In this document: in pieces, positions 1-10,373 of the stretch
How the letters are laid out: every line of letters starts with the position of its first letter
Position numbering within the stretch: position 1 is the first letter of the stretch
Assembly: GCF_004124235.1 (NCBI RefSeq)
Contig: NZ_CP032487.1
Span: forward strand, 2,976,001-3,040,000
DNA length: 64,000 nt
Origin: Yersinia hibernica
GTDB lineage: Bacteria; Pseudomonadota; Gammaproteobacteria; Enterobacterales; Enterobacteriaceae
Reading direction: 5' to 3'
Notes under the pieces: model-generated
Databases searched by the model: none
What the model was told of the DNA's origin: nothing
The model's input: only the letters and a program-made list of their open reading frames with translations
Translations under genes and position numbers: made by a program

Positions 1-820
1 ACAGGAATGGCGTACTTTCCTTGCCGATAACCCCCTGTTCTTCAGACTCTTTTACTGCCTGCTCAATAGCGACATTAATCATATTTTCTGATAGTGCATA
101 TTGTTCGGGAATTGGATTCGCAACAACCATTCCACCGCGAAGCCCTATACTCCATTTAGCATTCATGGCCGCAGCAATTTGCTCCGCACTGTTTAATGTA
201 ATACTGACCTCAAATGGGCTGGTGCGGCAAAAGAATGCCGGTAGTGAGCGAGTTTGATAACCAATAACCGGAACACCGTTAGTTTCCAGATATTCAGTGG
301 TTAAGCCCAAGTCTAAAATAGATTTGGCACCGGCACACACCACGGTTACATTTGTTTTCGCCAGTTCTTGTAAATCTGCAGAAATATCAAATGTCGTCGC
401 CGCCCCGCGGTGTACACCACCAATCCCCCCCGTCGCAAAGACTTTAATATTCGCCATTTCGGCAATAATCATAGTGGACGCGACTGTTGTTGCACCATGT
501 TGCCCATTAGCCACCACAAAAGGTAAATCACGGCGACTGACTTTCATAATGCTATGACCCTCTTTCCCCAATAATTCTATTTCATCTCGCGATAAGCCCG
601 CTTTCATTCGGCCATTTATGACGGCAATAGTGGCAGGAACTGCGCCATTCTCACGAATTTTCTGCTCGACAAGCAGAGCCGTTTCAACATTTTGTGGGTA
701 GGGCATTCCATGAGAAATAATAGTGGACTCCAATGCCACGACGGCTTTATTTTGTGCCAAAGCTTGTGCAACTTCCGGTGAAATATCTAAATAAGATGGT
801 GCCATTGCGTTATTTGTCAT
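1..820 (-). CDS. psuG: pseudouridine-5'-phosphate glycosidase, 3' part cut by window edge
   Basis: The reverse strand reads open from an ATG at 820 to the window edge (273 codons), so the C-terminus is outside. The sequence starts MTNNAMAPSYLDISPEVAQA and carries the family's ALESTIISHGMPYP block, the ATGGIGGVHRGA glycine-rich block and a VVANPIPEQYAL block. The enzyme splits pseudouridine 5'-phosphate into uracil and ribose 5-phosphate in the cytoplasm. Its ATG overlaps the psuK stop as ATGA, so the pair should be translationally coupled, kinase first and glycosidase second. The identification is firm; only the end is missing. Confidence 0.95.
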   Translation of the reverse strand, partial: MTNNAMAPSYLDISPEVAQALAQNKAVVALESTIISHGMPYPQNVETALLVEQKIRENGAVPATIAVINGRMKAGLSRDEIELLGKEGHSIMKVSRRDLPFVVANGQHGATTVASTMIIAEMANIKVFATGGIGGVHRGAATTFDISADLQELAKTNVTVVCAGAKSILDLGLTTEYLETNGVPVIGYQTRSLPAFFCRTSPFEVSITLNSAEQIAAAMNAKWSIGLRGGMVVANPIPEQYALSENMINVAIEQAVKESEEQGVIGKESTPFL

Positions 821-1917
821 GGTTGTAATTCCAATAGTTTTTTGACACTGCCATTCGACAGATTGGGGTTATTGGTCAGTTCCGAAGAAAGTGTTAATGC
901 TGAACACCCTTGAGCAAAGCGAATACTCTCAGCAAAGTCCATATCATCAAGCCAGCAACTTGCTAACCCTGACATCATGGCGTCTCCGGCACCGGTCACA
1001 TTCACAATGTTAATATTCAGTGGCAGTGACCAGCCGGTCTGCCCCTCAATTTCACTGAAATAAACACCCTCCTTACCCATACTGAGTGCCAAGCGCTGCA
1101 CACCCTGTTGGTGGAACCAATTCGCCACCACAGGAATATCATCGCGGCAGTTAATCTTCATGCCGCTCAATATTTCTGCTTCAAGGCGGTTAGGTTTTAA
1201 TGTATGAATATGGGATAGCCAATTCTTAATTCTCGGGGCCTTAAACGCCGAAACTGTATCAACGAATACCGGTACATTACCGGCATTGGTAAATATCCAT
1301 GAGAGGGATTCTTCTGTTAAATTACAATCCACCACGAGAATCCCAGCATGCTGAATTAATTCTCTAGTCGTTGCCAATAATGATGGAGTTAATTTTTCTA
1401 AAATGCGCATATCATTAATTGCCACCAGCATTTCGCCACTGTTATCAAGTAATGAAACATAAGTTGAGGTATTTTCCCCATGAAGACTATGGCAATTATT
1501 GACATTAACACCGGCTCGTTTAGCCTCATCAATCAATGTAGCACCATAAAAATCATCGCCCACCACTGAGATCAGCTGGCACTCTTTGCCTAATAATGCA
1601 ATATTCTCCGCGATATTTCGCCCGACCCCACCAGGGGTACATTTTATTTTTCCTGGATTGGAGTCTTCATAAATAAGTTGATTAGCTGCATAGCCACAAA
1701 CGTCCATATTGACAGAGCCTACCACCACTACATAGCTGTGCTCTGATAATATATATCCTTTCCCTTTGATATAGCCTTTTTGCATCAAATTCATAATGTG
1801 GCCGGCAACACCCGAGCGACTAATGCCTAGAATATCGGCAATTTCTTGCTGGGGGATCAATGGATCTCGTCTCAGAAGCTGCAATATTTGTTTTTCTCGG
1901 CTGGTCATGATGGACAC
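817..1917 (-). CDS. psuK: pseudouridine kinase with N-terminal winged-helix domain
   Basis: This 366-residue protein is a PfkB/ribokinase-family sugar kinase. Residues 1-60 form a winged helix (SREKQILQLLRRDPLIPQQE then ILGISRSGV), and the kinase fold starts near VVVVGSVNMDV. The PfkB signature with the catalytic Asp is visible at NVTGAGDAMMSGL. It should phosphorylate pseudouridine before PsuG cleaves it. E. coli PsuK lacks the HTH and is about 50 residues shorter; E. coli YeiI is a similar HTH-kinase fusion, so nucleoside specificity rests on the psuG coupling. The fused HTH suggests the kinase may also act as its own regulator, which is inference. Confidence 0.9.
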   Translation of the reverse strand: MSIMTSREKQILQLLRRDPLIPQQEIADILGISRSGVAGHIMNLMQKGYIKGKGYILSEHSYVVVVGSVNMDVCGYAANQLIYEDSNPGKIKCTPGGVGRNIAENIALLGKECQLISVVGDDFYGATLIDEAKRAGVNVNNCHSLHGENTSTYVSLLDNSGEMLVAINDMRILEKLTPSLLATTRELIQHAGILVVDCNLTEESLSWIFTNAGNVPVFVDTVSAFKAPRIKNWLSHIHTLKPNRLEAEILSGMKINCRDDIPVVANWFHQQGVQRLALSMGKEGVYFSEIEGQTGWSLPLNINIVNVTGAGDAMMSGLASCWLDDMDFAESIRFAQGCSALTLSSELTNNPNLSNGSVKKLLELQP

Positions 1918-2304
1918 TTATTTGTTTTTAAACATGTGTCTGTTTTATTATTTTGGTTAAATAGAGTAAAGCGGATTCTATTAATCTGTTGCAAAGTTGG
2001 GATAATGATCGTAAGCGTGTTTTCAATCGGTTACAGTCACAGATTTGTGAACTAACTCAAGTAATTCCGGTAATATAAATGAGATTAGGGCAGCATATTT
2101 TTGTTGGCAGGATATTTAGCTAAAAATACAGATAGATAATCAACGAGATAACAACTCACGGCTAAATAACCAAACACATGTTTGGTTGTCTATTTTTAGC
2201 GAAGGGAAATGATAAATAGTGATAAAGACGTTTCATCGAACAATGATCTGTTTCACACTTAATCAGATTTATTTCATTGATTTTTTTTCGAAGATAAATG
2301 GCAG
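1918..2304 (-). promoter_or_regulatory. upstream region of psuK with nested inverted repeats
   Basis: No gene is seen in these 387 AT-rich bases. They should hold the psuK promoter. The outstanding elements are a perfect 9+9 inverted repeat at 2168-2187, AACCAAACACATGTTTGGTT, and an outer inverted repeat GCTAAAAATA (2119-2128) / TATTTTTAGC (2191-2200) that encloses it. They are candidate operators for a sugar or nucleoside regulator, possibly the HTH half of PsuK. Confidence 0.5.
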
Positions 2305-2346
2305 AGTAAAAAATAAAGCGACATTCGCAATGTAAAATGTCGCTTT
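2305..2346 (-). terminator. rho-independent terminator of proBA
   Basis: An 11-bp perfect stem, AAAGCGACATT (2315-2325) paired with AATGTCGCTTT (2336-2346), has a 10-nt loop and on the minus strand is followed by ATTTTTTAC. It lies about 47 bases past the proA stop. Confidence 0.9.
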
Positions 2347-2392
2347 AAAATGCCAGTTCCTGTAGCCGATAAACGTCAAGATAACGGGTAAT

Positions 2393-3652
2393 TTAGCTGC
2401 GGACTAAATCATCGCCATAACCAATCCATTTATAGGTCGTCAATGCATCTAATCCCATTGGGCCACGCGCATGAAGTTTTTGCGTGCTAACAGCAACTTC
2501 AGCGCCCAAACCAAATTGACCGCCATCTGTAAAACGCGTGCTGGCATTGACATAAACTGCTGATGAGTCCACCGCACGAACAAAATGTTCGGCGCTGCTC
2601 AGTGAGCGCGTCAAGATAGCATCAGAATGGCTGGTGCCATGTTCGCGAATATGATCAATGGCGGCATCGATATCCGCCACAATATCTACATTCAAATCCA
2701 GAGATAGCCATTCATCATCATAATCAGCAGCCTCTACTGCCACGACCTTGGCTTGACCTTCTACCAGATAGGGCATGGCCTGTGGGCTGGCATGCAGTGT
2801 CACACCAAACGCGTGCATTCTGGCACTTAACACGGGCAGAAAATGCTCAGCGATTGCCTGATGTACCAGCAAGGTTTCCAATGAGTTACAAGCACTTGGC
2901 CGCTGAATTTTAGCATTCTCGATGACCAGCAGCGCTTGCTCAAAATCAGCACTTTCATCGACAAAAGTATGGCAAACACCAATCCCACCGGTGATCACGG
3001 GAATAGTTGACTGCTCACGGCACAATTTATGTAAGCCTGCGCCACCGCGCGGAATCAACATATCAACGTATTTATCCATCCGCAGTAATTGCGTGACCAA
3101 TTGGCGGTCCGGGCTTTCGATGGCTTGCACAGCCGCTGGCGGTAAACCACATTGCTCCAGCGCTTGCTGGATAACCTTCACTGTGGCCTGATTGGTGTGA
3201 TGTGTCTCTTTACCGCCACGCAGAATAACCGCGTTGCCGGTCTTCAAACATAAACTTGCCACATCAATCGTCACATTGGGTCGGGCTTCATAAATGACGC
3301 CAATCACGCCCAAAGGTACCCGACGACGCTCCAGTTTTAAGCCGCTGTCGAGCAGGTTGCCGTCAATCACCCGGCCTACAGGGTCATTCAGGCGGCACAC
3401 CTGGCGTACATCATGCGCAATAGCCGCTAAACGTGCGGGAGTCAGCAACAGCCTGTCCAGCAGTGCCTCGCTCATGCCACTGTCACGCGCAGCAGCCATA
3501 TCTTGCTCGTTGGCCTGTAAAATGGCCTGACTTTCAGACTCCAGCAAATTCGCTATCACGGCCAAAGCCTGATTTTTCTTTGCCGTACTCAGCATCGCCA
3601 ATTGCCAAGAAGCCTGTTTAGCGGCTTTCCCCATCTGTTCCAGCATGCTCAT
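2393..3652 (-). CDS. proA: glutamate-5-semialdehyde dehydrogenase (gamma-glutamyl phosphate reductase)
   Basis: The 419-residue protein (419 is also close to the family length) reduces gamma-glutamyl phosphate to glutamate semialdehyde with NADPH, the second step of proline synthesis. Recognisable blocks are [28 protein letters not shown], and the catalytic-cysteine region [17 protein letters not shown] near residues 248-264. The C-terminal block [19 protein letters not shown] is typical of ProA. It follows proB with a 9-base gap, so the two form one operon on the minus strand, ending at the hairpin near 2315-2346. Confidence 0.98.
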   Translation of the reverse strand: MSMLEQMGKAAKQASWQLAMLSTAKKNQALAVIANLLESESQAILQANEQDMAAARDSGMSEALLDRLLLTPARLAAIAHDVRQVCRLNDPVGRVIDGNLLDSGLKLERRRVPLGVIGVIYEARPNVTIDVASLCLKTGNAVILRGGKETHHTNQATVKVIQQALEQCGLPPAAVQAIESPDRQLVTQLLRMDKYVDMLIPRGGAGLHKLCREQSTIPVITGGIGVCHTFVDESADFEQALLVIENAKIQRPSACNSLETLLVHQAIAEHFLPVLSARMHAFGVTLHASPQAMPYLVEGQAKVVAVEAADYDDEWLSLDLNVDIVADIDAAIDHIREHGTSHSDAILTRSLSSAEHFVRAVDSSAVYVNASTRFTDGGQFGLGAEVAVSTQKLHARGPMGLDALTTYKWIGYGDDLVRS

Positions 3653-3661
3653 ACTTGCTCC

Positions 3662-4765
3662 TTAGCTGACAATCATATCGTCACGATGAACAGCCACTGG
3701 GCCGTATTCATACCCGAGAATTTCACTGATTTGTTGCGAATGGTGCCCCGCTAACATGCGCAAAGCATCACTGTTGTAGCGCGATACGCCGTGAGCCAAA
3801 TCACGCCCGCTGAGATTGCGAATACGGATAACTTCGCCGCGCGAGAAATTCCCCACCACGCTGCGAATGCCTTTTGGCAGCAGCGAACTGCCCCGCTCCA
3901 TAATCGCGGTAACCGCACCATCATCGACGGTGATTTCACCGGCTGGCGGTGCGCCAAAAATCCAGCGTTTCCGATTTTCAAGGGGCGTTTCCAATGCATG
4001 GAATCGGGTGCCAACTGGCGTCCCCTCAATCACATTAGCAATAACCCCCACTTGGCTACCTGCCGCAATCACAACATCAATACCAGCACGACACGCGACA
4101 TCGGCGGCTTGCAATTTTGTCGCCATACCGCCGGTGCCAAGGCCAGAGACGCTATCACCGGCAATCCCGCGCAAAGCATCATCAATACCATGCACTTCAC
4201 GAATTAATTCAGCTTCTGGATTATTGCGCGGGTCGGCAGTATATAACCCAGCCTGATCAGTCAACAATAGCAGCTTATCCGCACCGGCCAGAATCGCTGC
4301 CAGCGCCGAGAGATTATCATTATCACCCACTTTGATTTCAGCAGTGGCCACGGCATCATTTTCATTGATTACCGGGACAATACGGTTATCCAGCAAAGCA
4401 TTCATGGTGTCGCGCGCATTTAAGAAACGCTCGCGATCTTCTAAATCAGCACGGGTCAGCAACATCTGGCCCACATGAATACCATAGATTGAGAACAGCT
4501 GTTCCCAGAGCTGAATAAGCCGACTTTGCCCGACTGCGGCTAATAACTGCTTCGACGCAATAGTGGCGGGTAATTCTGGATAGCCCAGGTGTTCACGCCC
4601 GGCAGCAATGGCTCCGGAGGTGACAATAACAATACGATGACCTTTCGCGTGTTGCTGAGCGCATTGACGCACCAGTTCAACAATATGGGCACGGTTAAGA
4701 CGACGAGAACCGCCCGTCAGAACACTTGTTCCCAATTTCACAACCAATGTCTGGCCGCCACTCAT
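3662..4765 (-). CDS. proB: glutamate 5-kinase
   Basis: This kinase phosphorylates glutamate with ATP in the first, feedback-inhibited step of proline synthesis. I place the start at the ATG at 4765 ([19 protein letters not shown]), giving 367 residues as in E. coli; the open frame runs 15 codons further upstream but that extension is not conserved. Blocks seen are the N-terminal kinase [21 protein letters not shown] [21 protein letters not shown], and a C-terminal PUA domain from about residue 275 (GEITVDDGA to [13 protein letters not shown]). It is co-transcribed with proA. Confidence 0.98.
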   Translation of the reverse strand: MSGGQTLVVKLGTSVLTGGSRRLNRAHIVELVRQCAQQHAKGHRIVIVTSGAIAAGREHLGYPELPATIASKQLLAAVGQSRLIQLWEQLFSIYGIHVGQMLLTRADLEDRERFLNARDTMNALLDNRIVPVINENDAVATAEIKVGDNDNLSALAAILAGADKLLLLTDQAGLYTADPRNNPEAELIREVHGIDDALRGIAGDSVSGLGTGGMATKLQAADVACRAGIDVVIAAGSQVGVIANVIEGTPVGTRFHALETPLENRKRWIFGAPPAGEITVDDGAVTAIMERGSSLLPKGIRSVVGNFSRGEVIRIRNLSGRDLAHGVSRYNSDALRMLAGHHSQQISEILGYEYGPVAVHRDDMIVS

Positions 4766-4993
4766 AATTTTTCTGCCGTTGGGATAAAGAATAAAAGAAA
4801 TAATATACACCCAAAGTCATTGGAGTTGCAGCCAGCAGCAAACACACGACAAATCGATCGAAAACCGATTTGAGCAGCATTAATGCTAACCCAACGGGTG
4901 AGCCCCAAAAGTGAGGTTCATTCATCCGATGATTTTGAGTACAAAAGGGATAGGTCTTTGTAGCAGGCGCGGGGCATTATGCCAACAGGCAGA

Positions 4994-5032
4994 ATAAAAA
5001 ATTCCCCTTTTTATTGAGCTAAAAAGGGGAAT
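4994..5032 (-). terminator. terminator downstream of crl
   Basis: A 12-bp perfect stem, ATTCCCCTTTTT (5001-5012) / AAAAAGGGGAAT (5021-5032), is followed on the minus strand by TTTTTATT. It ends the crl transcript before the proB promoter region. Confidence 0.85.
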
Positions 5033-5063
5033 GTTCTTTTATTCGGGGCTGAGTTGCTTATTT

Positions 5064-5465
5064 TTACGCAGACAGTTTAATGGGCTCATTGCTAAAATCT
5101 TGTGCGGGCTCTAAGCGCATCTCAATAGCCGTCAGCATCTCAGCTAGGCGTTTATGGAAATCGCGTAGTGTGGTCTCCAATTTCTCTTGTACTTCAGGAT
5201 CTTTAATCTTTTCCACCTTCCAGTTACCCTCTTTATTAAACAGGCCAAACTGGTAAACATAGGTGAAATGGTCAGCCACCGGTTCCAGCTCAATCCACCA
5301 TCCCCAGAACTCACGCCGCTCTGGAGCAAGCTTCACATTGACGCACACAGCCAAACAGTCAAAGAAAAATCGGTCGTTCTGGCACTGCCCTTCACGCAGG
5401 TATGGCCCTAAAGCGGCAAAACGTTTCATAAGCTTGCTTTTAGGATGAGCACTGGTTGACGCCAT
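5064..5465 (-). CDS. crl: sigma-S factor-binding protein Crl
   Basis: The 133-residue product has the family's usual length and conserved core ([47 protein letters not shown]). Crl binds RpoS and helps it associate with core RNA polymerase, raising expression of stationary-phase and curli-type genes. As in E. coli it sits next to frsA and gpt. The gene is monocistronic: its own terminator follows at 5001-5032 and frsA ends 59 bases upstream. Confidence 0.97.
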   Translation of the reverse strand: MASTSAHPKSKLMKRFAALGPYLREGQCQNDRFFFDCLAVCVNVKLAPERREFWGWWIELEPVADHFTYVYQFGLFNKEGNWKVEKIKDPEVQEKLETTLRDFHKRLAEMLTAIEMRLEPAQDFSNEPIKLSA

Positions 5466-5524
5466 TCTTAAATCTCCTTATGTAGATTCACCTTTTTAGC
5501 AAACTGTTAAAAATTAGCAACTCA

Positions 5525-6772
5525 TTAACGCATTTTATCTTCTAACCATTGGCTAGTTTGCAATAATGCGCGATGGAAATTGTCATACAGCGGGGTTGAT
5601 GCTATGGGCAGTAATTTACCGTCAGCAGAAGAAGAGCAGATAAGTTTAGCTTCCTCTTTTGGGCTGAAAGGGTCATTTTCCCAGAAGCCTGCCAACATTG
5701 GCGTTTGACAGCGCCGGCCCAATAACCCTTGCATTTTCAATGAGTAGCGGTTCATTTCAGCTCTGAGTATTTCATCCGCCGCATCGGCCATCCCCAGGCG
5801 GCTGGCCATCACATCCATATACATATCTGGCATTTTGCGCTGACTATCGGCATTGCACAGCAGATGATGAACAATCGGCCCGAGGCATGCCACTGCGCGC
5901 ACACGCTGAGGTTCAAGATAACCCAGTCGCACCGCCACATTAGCACCAAAACGGAAACCAAATACACTGACACGTTGGTGATCAATCCACGGAATATTTG
6001 GCAATGCCTGCAACACTTGTTGATGCAGGAAGCTGGTGTCCTGAGTCAATTTCCAGCGTGATGATGCCCCAACCGATGGCATGTCGATGGTCAACATCGC
6101 CATCCCTTTCGGCGCCAGATAGTCGCGGAACAGGCGATAATAGTCACTTTGCAATGTATCCAATCCACCACATATCAGCACGGTTGGGAAAGGTGCGCTG
6201 TCGACGGTTGGCATATGCAAGAACCCAGTCAGGGTGCCGCCATCTGAAATAGCAAAATTAAGTTCTTTGAGTGTGTAAGGCAGATGCTGGGCGGCAGCTT
6301 CATAAGCCCGGTTAGACAGCACCTCGACTTGCTCGGCTAACTCATCCCCTTTTAGATGCGGATAACCCGCAATACTGTATAAATTTGCCGCATTCAGCCA
6401 ATACTGGCCAGCATTGACCGGATCCGCTTCTTCCATGGCTTTTTGCTGCCACTGCATCCCCTGATTGGCCCATTCATAAATCCAGTTACCATTACGATAG
6501 CCCACCACAGTGTCGAGCAGCTCGTTATCGCTGTGTTCCGCTTTCGAACAGGCAATTCGTGATAATACCTCTTCAATTTCAAGCGGATCCACACCACGCC
6601 ATGCCCATATCAAGCGGTTGATCATCCGGTACCAATGCTGAGTGGTATCCCCATCCAGTGCTGAGTGAACATTCATCGCATGGTTACAATGGGCATGCCG
6701 CACTAAAGTTGAGGTTTCAGGATGTTTGAATTTTGGTTTGAACAGAATTTCAGAAAGGTTGGCTTGTGCCAT
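5525..6772 (-). CDS. frsA: esterase FrsA
   Basis: This alpha/beta-hydrolase fold protein matches FrsA (fermentation-respiration switch protein) over its full length. I choose the ATG at 6772 ([20 protein letters not shown]), giving 415 residues; six upstream codons are open but not conserved. The alpha/beta core starts near [13 protein letters not shown], and [20 protein letters not shown] occupies the nucleophile-elbow position, without the usual G-x-S-x-G. FrsA binds EIIA-Glc and was proposed to shift metabolism toward fermentation; its natural ester substrate is unsettled. Confidence 0.95.
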   Translation of the reverse strand: MAQANLSEILFKPKFKHPETSTLVRHAHCNHAMNVHSALDGDTTQHWYRMINRLIWAWRGVDPLEIEEVLSRIACSKAEHSDNELLDTVVGYRNGNWIYEWANQGMQWQQKAMEEADPVNAGQYWLNAANLYSIAGYPHLKGDELAEQVEVLSNRAYEAAAQHLPYTLKELNFAISDGGTLTGFLHMPTVDSAPFPTVLICGGLDTLQSDYYRLFRDYLAPKGMAMLTIDMPSVGASSRWKLTQDTSFLHQQVLQALPNIPWIDHQRVSVFGFRFGANVAVRLGYLEPQRVRAVACLGPIVHHLLCNADSQRKMPDMYMDVMASRLGMADAADEILRAEMNRYSLKMQGLLGRRCQTPMLAGFWENDPFSPKEEAKLICSSSADGKLLPIASTPLYDNFHRALLQTSQWLEDKMR

Positions 6773-6849
6773 GATAACAATAGCCTCCATAAGCCGTGAT
6801 TCAAGCCCATTAAGGGCTGGTCAGATGGGGACAAGTGTACTCATACTGC

Positions 6850-6881
6850 GAGGAAAATGAAACGCCCGGTAGACACCGGGC
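6850..6881 (-). terminator. probable terminator of gpt
   Basis: GCCCGGT (6864-6870) pairs with ACCGGGC (6875-6881) around a 4-nt loop, followed on the minus strand by GTTTCATTTTCC. It lies 17 bases after the gpt stop. Confidence 0.75.
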
Positions 6882-6898
6882 ATATATAGCGGGCTAAA

Positions 6899-7357
6899 TT
6901 ACTTGCCGCTCAGCGGTGCCACAAAAGTTACCGCCATATCCCATGGCTGTTCAATCCAAGTACCTTGTGGAATATCAACCACATAGTCATCAACCAATGG
7001 GCGGCCAGCGGGTTTAGCAAAGACAGTAACAAAATGTGCCTTTGGATACATTGCGCGGATAGCTTTCGCCGTGCCGCCAGTATCAACCAAATCATCAATC
7101 ACGATAAACCCTTCACCATCACCCTCAGCACGTTTCAGGACTTTAAGCTCACCTTGGTTATCATGGTTATAGCTGGCGATGCAAACGGTGTCGACATAAC
7201 GAATACCCAGCTCACGCGCCAGAATACCCGCCGGAACTAACCCACCACGGCTAACCGCAATGATGCCTTTCCATTGGTCGGCAGGCAGTAAACGCTGTGC
7301 CAATTTGCGGGCGTGAATTTGCAACATATCCCAGGTAACGACGTATTTTTCGCTCAT
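6899..7357 (-). CDS. gpt: xanthine-guanine phosphoribosyltransferase
   Basis: The 152-residue enzyme has the length of E. coli Gpt and salvages guanine and xanthine to GMP and XMP with PRPP. The PRPP-binding motif is seen as [20 protein letters not shown] (about residues 84-103) and the base-binding C-terminus as [14 protein letters not shown]. It is divergent from pepD. Confidence 0.98.
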   Translation of the reverse strand: MSEKYVVTWDMLQIHARKLAQRLLPADQWKGIIAVSRGGLVPAGILARELGIRYVDTVCIASYNHDNQGELKVLKRAEGDGEGFIVIDDLVDTGGTAKAIRAMYPKAHFVTVFAKPAGRPLVDDYVVDIPQGTWIEQPWDMAVTFVAPLSGK

Positions 7358-7664
7358 AAAGTGTAATCCCAGCCAGTATAGAAGTGGCTTGCCATGGTTC
7401 AGAAGGGGAAAAAAGGTTGCGCGAGATTATAGAGAGCCAGCCGCATAAAAACCAGCAATTATCCGGCTAATTAATCAGATCTGTGGCAGTAATTATGCGG
7501 CGATACGCGCGCAATGCCACTGAAAGTGATATTCTCAAACTATCTCGCCATCTTGATGGCGGTTTGTCATCATCCTTAAAATCTTTAGTCATCAACCCAA
7601 TAGCATCTCTGACCTCGCCGCGGTGAGGTTGCCGATACGAGAATGCTGTTACAGGAGACTTACA
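7358..7664. promoter_or_regulatory. divergent gpt / pepD promoter region
   Basis: These 307 bases between the divergent gpt and pepD genes hold no further gene. A perfect 7-bp stem-loop, CGCCATCTTGATGGCG (7546-7561), stands about 100 bases before the pepD start. The pepD ribosome-binding site AGGAG (7653-7657) is well spaced for the GTG at 7665. No specific operator was recognised. Confidence 0.4.
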
Positions 7665-9125
7665 GTGTCTGAACTGTCTCAACTTTCGCCTCAGCCGTTG
7701 TGGGATATTTTCGCCAAAATCTGCTCAATCCCTCATCCGTCTTACCATGAAGAAGCACTGGCACAACATATTATGGCGTGGGCCAAGGAAAAAGGCCTGC
7801 ATGCCGAGCGCGACCAGGTCGGTAATATCCTGCTGCGAAAACCCGCGACCAAGGGGATGGAAAACCGTAAGCCCGTGGCACTGCAAGCCCATCTCGATAT
7901 GGTTCCGCAGAAGAATAATGATACGGTACATGACTTTACCAAAGACCCGATTCAACCTTATATCGATGGTGAATGGGTTAAAGCGCGTGGCACCACATTA
8001 GGTGCAGATAACGGCATTGGTATGGCCTCCGCCTTGGCGGTGCTGTCTGATGAGCGTGTCGAGCACGGCCCGCTGGAAGTCCTGCTCACGATGACCGAAG
8101 AAGCTGGCATGGACGGTGCGTTTGGTCTGCAACCTAACTGGTTAAAAGCCGATATTTTGATTAATACCGACTCCGAGCAGGAGGGTGAAATCTATATGGG
8201 TTGTGCCGGTGGCATTGATTTCATAACAACTTTAGCACTAAAACGAGAAGCGGTTCCCGCCGGTTACCAGACCTTGAAGCTGACCCTTAAAGGTTTAAAA
8301 GGCGGCCACTCAGGGGCTGATATCCATTTAGGGCTAGGGAATGCCAATAAACTGCTGGCCCGTTTCTTGTTTGAACAGGCCAAAGATTTAGATTTACGGA
8401 TATTGGATTTGAATGGCGGCACACTGCGCAACGCCATCCCCCGCGAGGGTTCGGTGACCTTGGCGATCGCCGCAGATAAAGTCGATCAGCTGAAAAACCT
8501 GAGCCAAGAATATCTGGCGACGTTGAAAAACGAGCTGGCTGCCGTCGAAAAAAATCTGACAGTATTGCTGGAGCCGGTATCCACGGATGCCAAAGCGCTG
8601 ACAAAAGAGACGCAACAGCGCCTGGTCGCTTTATTGAATGCCACACCAAACGGTGTCATTCGTATGAGTGATGCCGTAAAAGGTGTGGTTGAAACCTCAC
8701 TGAATGTCGGTGTGGTTACCATGAATGAGAATGAGGCAGAAATCATTTGCCTGATTCGTTCCCTGATAGACAGCGGCAAAGATTACGTGGTGAGCATGCT
8801 GACGGCAATTGGTCAGTTGGCTGGCGCTGAAACCACCCCCAAAGGCGGCTACCCCGGCTGGCAACCTGACCCAAGCTCACCGGTGATGGCTCTCGTGCGG
8901 GAAACCTACCAAAAACTGTTTAACAAAACGCCAAACATCATGGTTATCCATGCTGGTCTGGAATGTGGTTTGTTCAAAAAACCTTACCCAGAAATGGATA
9001 TGGTGTCGATTGGGCCAACCATGACCGGGCCACATTCACCGGATGAACAGGTGCATATCGAAAGTGTGGGCCAATATTGGCAATTGCTGACCGCACTGCT
9101 GAAAGCCATTCCTGAGCGCGCATAA
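7665..9125 (+). CDS. pepD: aminoacyl-histidine dipeptidase (peptidase D)
   Basis: This cytoplasmic M20-family zinc peptidase cleaves dipeptides such as carnosine (beta-Ala-His). The start is the GTG at 7665 (reads SELSQLSPQPLWDIFAKIC), with AGGAG 7 bases upstream; this gives 486 residues, matching E. coli, and E. coli pepD also uses GTG. Metal-ligand blocks are ALQAHLDMVP, TTLGADNGIGMA, TMTEEAGMDG, LINTDSEQEGE and IHAGLECGLF. A strong terminator follows at 9151-9181. Confidence 0.97.
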   Translation: MSELSQLSPQPLWDIFAKICSIPHPSYHEEALAQHIMAWAKEKGLHAERDQVGNILLRKPATKGMENRKPVALQAHLDMVPQKNNDTVHDFTKDPIQPYIDGEWVKARGTTLGADNGIGMASALAVLSDERVEHGPLEVLLTMTEEAGMDGAFGLQPNWLKADILINTDSEQEGEIYMGCAGGIDFITTLALKREAVPAGYQTLKLTLKGLKGGHSGADIHLGLGNANKLLARFLFEQAKDLDLRILDLNGGTLRNAIPREGSVTLAIAADKVDQLKNLSQEYLATLKNELAAVEKNLTVLLEPVSTDAKALTKETQQRLVALLNATPNGVIRMSDAVKGVVETSLNVGVVTMNENEAEIICLIRSLIDSGKDYVVSMLTAIGQLAGAETTPKGGYPGWQPDPSSPVMALVRETYQKLFNKTPNIMVIHAGLECGLFKKPYPEMDMVSIGPTMTGPHSPDEQVHIESVGQYWQLLTALLKAIPERA

Positions 9126-9150
9126 GCAAGTTTAGTGACTTTTGCATGAT

Positions 9151-9181
9151 AATGGTGGGTCTGACTGGCCCGCCATTTTTT
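9151..9181 (+). terminator. terminator of pepD
   Basis: AATGGTGGG (9151-9159) pairs with CCCGCCATT (9169-9177; one G-T pair), followed by a run of T residues to 9181. Confidence 0.85.
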
Positions 9182-9194
9182 ATCTCCTTGGGCG

Positions 9195-10253
9195 CTATTC
9201 CCAGCTCAGCAGCAATTGTCGCTCGAGTTGCGGGTCAAGCAAAGTAACATGCAGCCCCACCAAGCGCACCCCCCGCCCGGCACGGCGCTCATCCCATGCG
9301 GCGCGCGCGACTTGCAATAAATCCACTTTATTTAGCTCGGGCCAAACATGCTCTTGTGTGGTTTGCTGAAAATCATGGAATTTCAATTTCACCCCCTGCC
9401 GAGCAATATGCAGGTCTGGCCGCACTTTGCGTAGCCGGGTTTCCAGCTCAATATAAAGTGACTCAATCAATGACTCACAACTATCCCAATCATGAATATC
9501 CTCGGCCAGTGTTCGCTCCACCCCGACAGATTTACGCAACCTCTCGGGCGAAACTTCGCGCTCATCAATACCGTGGCTGCGCTCCCACAGCACATGGCCA
9601 AACTTACCAAAGCGCTTTAATAATTCAGCCTGTGGATAGTTTTGAATATCACTACAGGTTATCAATCCTAACTCTTGCAGTTTGCTGGCGGTCACTTTGC
9701 CCACGCCGGGGATTTTGCTCAGCGGTAAATCACGCAAGAAGGGCAACACTTGTTCCGGGGTGATGACATATTGGCCATTGGGTTTATTTAAATCAGAGGC
9801 TATTTTGGCTAAAAACTTGATAGGGGCAATGCCCGCAGAGGCGGTTAAATTCAGTTCAGTTGCAATGGATTGGCGGATTTCTTGGGCAATTAAGGTGGCG
9901 GAACCGCTGCATGCTTGGCAATCCGATACATCCAGATAAGCTTCATCCAGTGATAGCGGCTCAATTAATGGTGTATAGCGCGCAAAAATTTCGCGGATAT
10001 GCAGCGAGGCTTCTTTATAAGCCGCCATTCGCCCCGGGATCACTTTTAGCTGTGGACACAGTTTAAGTGCCATGGCGGTGGGCATCGCGCTACGGACACC
10101 ATAACGCCGGGCCGGGTAATTGGCGGTGCTTATCACGCCACGCCGGTCCCGGCTGCCACCAATCGCAATAGGAATATCACGCAAGCTAGGGTCGTCACGC
10201 ATTTCGACAGCCGCAAAGAAGCAATCCATATCGACGTGAATAATTTTTCGCAT
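9195..10253 (-). CDS. dinB: DNA polymerase IV (Y-family translesion polymerase)
   Basis: The 352-residue protein has the length and signature of E. coli Pol [19 protein letters not shown] at the N-terminus, the catalytic [12 protein letters not shown] (S-x-D-E), and the helix-hairpin-helix [17 protein letters not shown]. The C-terminus ends RQLLLSWE, which resembles the QxxLxL-type clamp-binding motif of DinB. It performs error-prone bypass of minor-groove DNA lesions. A LexA box lies 22 bases upstream, which places it in the SOS regulon. Confidence 0.98.
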   Translation of the reverse strand: MRKIIHVDMDCFFAAVEMRDDPSLRDIPIAIGGSRDRRGVISTANYPARRYGVRSAMPTAMALKLCPQLKVIPGRMAAYKEASLHIREIFARYTPLIEPLSLDEAYLDVSDCQACSGSATLIAQEIRQSIATELNLTASAGIAPIKFLAKIASDLNKPNGQYVITPEQVLPFLRDLPLSKIPGVGKVTASKLQELGLITCSDIQNYPQAELLKRFGKFGHVLWERSHGIDEREVSPERLRKSVGVERTLAEDIHDWDSCESLIESLYIELETRLRKVRPDLHIARQGVKLKFHDFQQTTQEHVWPELNKVDLLQVARAAWDERRAGRGVRLVGLHVTLLDPQLERQLLLSWE

Positions 10254-10274
10254 GTTTATCCCCCAACCAAACCA

Positions 10275-10290
10275 CTGTATAAGAATACAG
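10275..10290 (-). promoter_or_regulatory. LexA (SOS) box upstream of dinB
   Basis: CTGTATAAGAATACAG fits the enterobacterial LexA consensus CTGT-N8-ACAG exactly. It sits 22 bases upstream of the dinB start codon, where it would overlap the promoter. Confidence 0.88.
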
Positions 10291-10331
10291 TTAAATGGGG
10301 AAAATTCAAGATTATCCTAGGCCCTGACCAG

Positions 10332-10369
10332 ATACATTGTGTGATGGCAAATACATTGTGTGATGGCAA
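10332..10369. repeat. perfect 19-bp tandem duplication
   Basis: ATACATTGTGTGATGGCAA occurs twice head-to-tail (10332-10350 and 10351-10369), just 4 bases past the stop of the RidA-like gene and about 40 bases upstream of the dinB LexA box. It looks like a recent slippage duplication. Confidence 0.9.
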
Positions 10370-10373
10370 AATG

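Noticed and set aside
8287..8649. 120-codon minus-strand frame inside pepD
   Set aside because: A shadow of pepD, whose protein is conserved along its full length.
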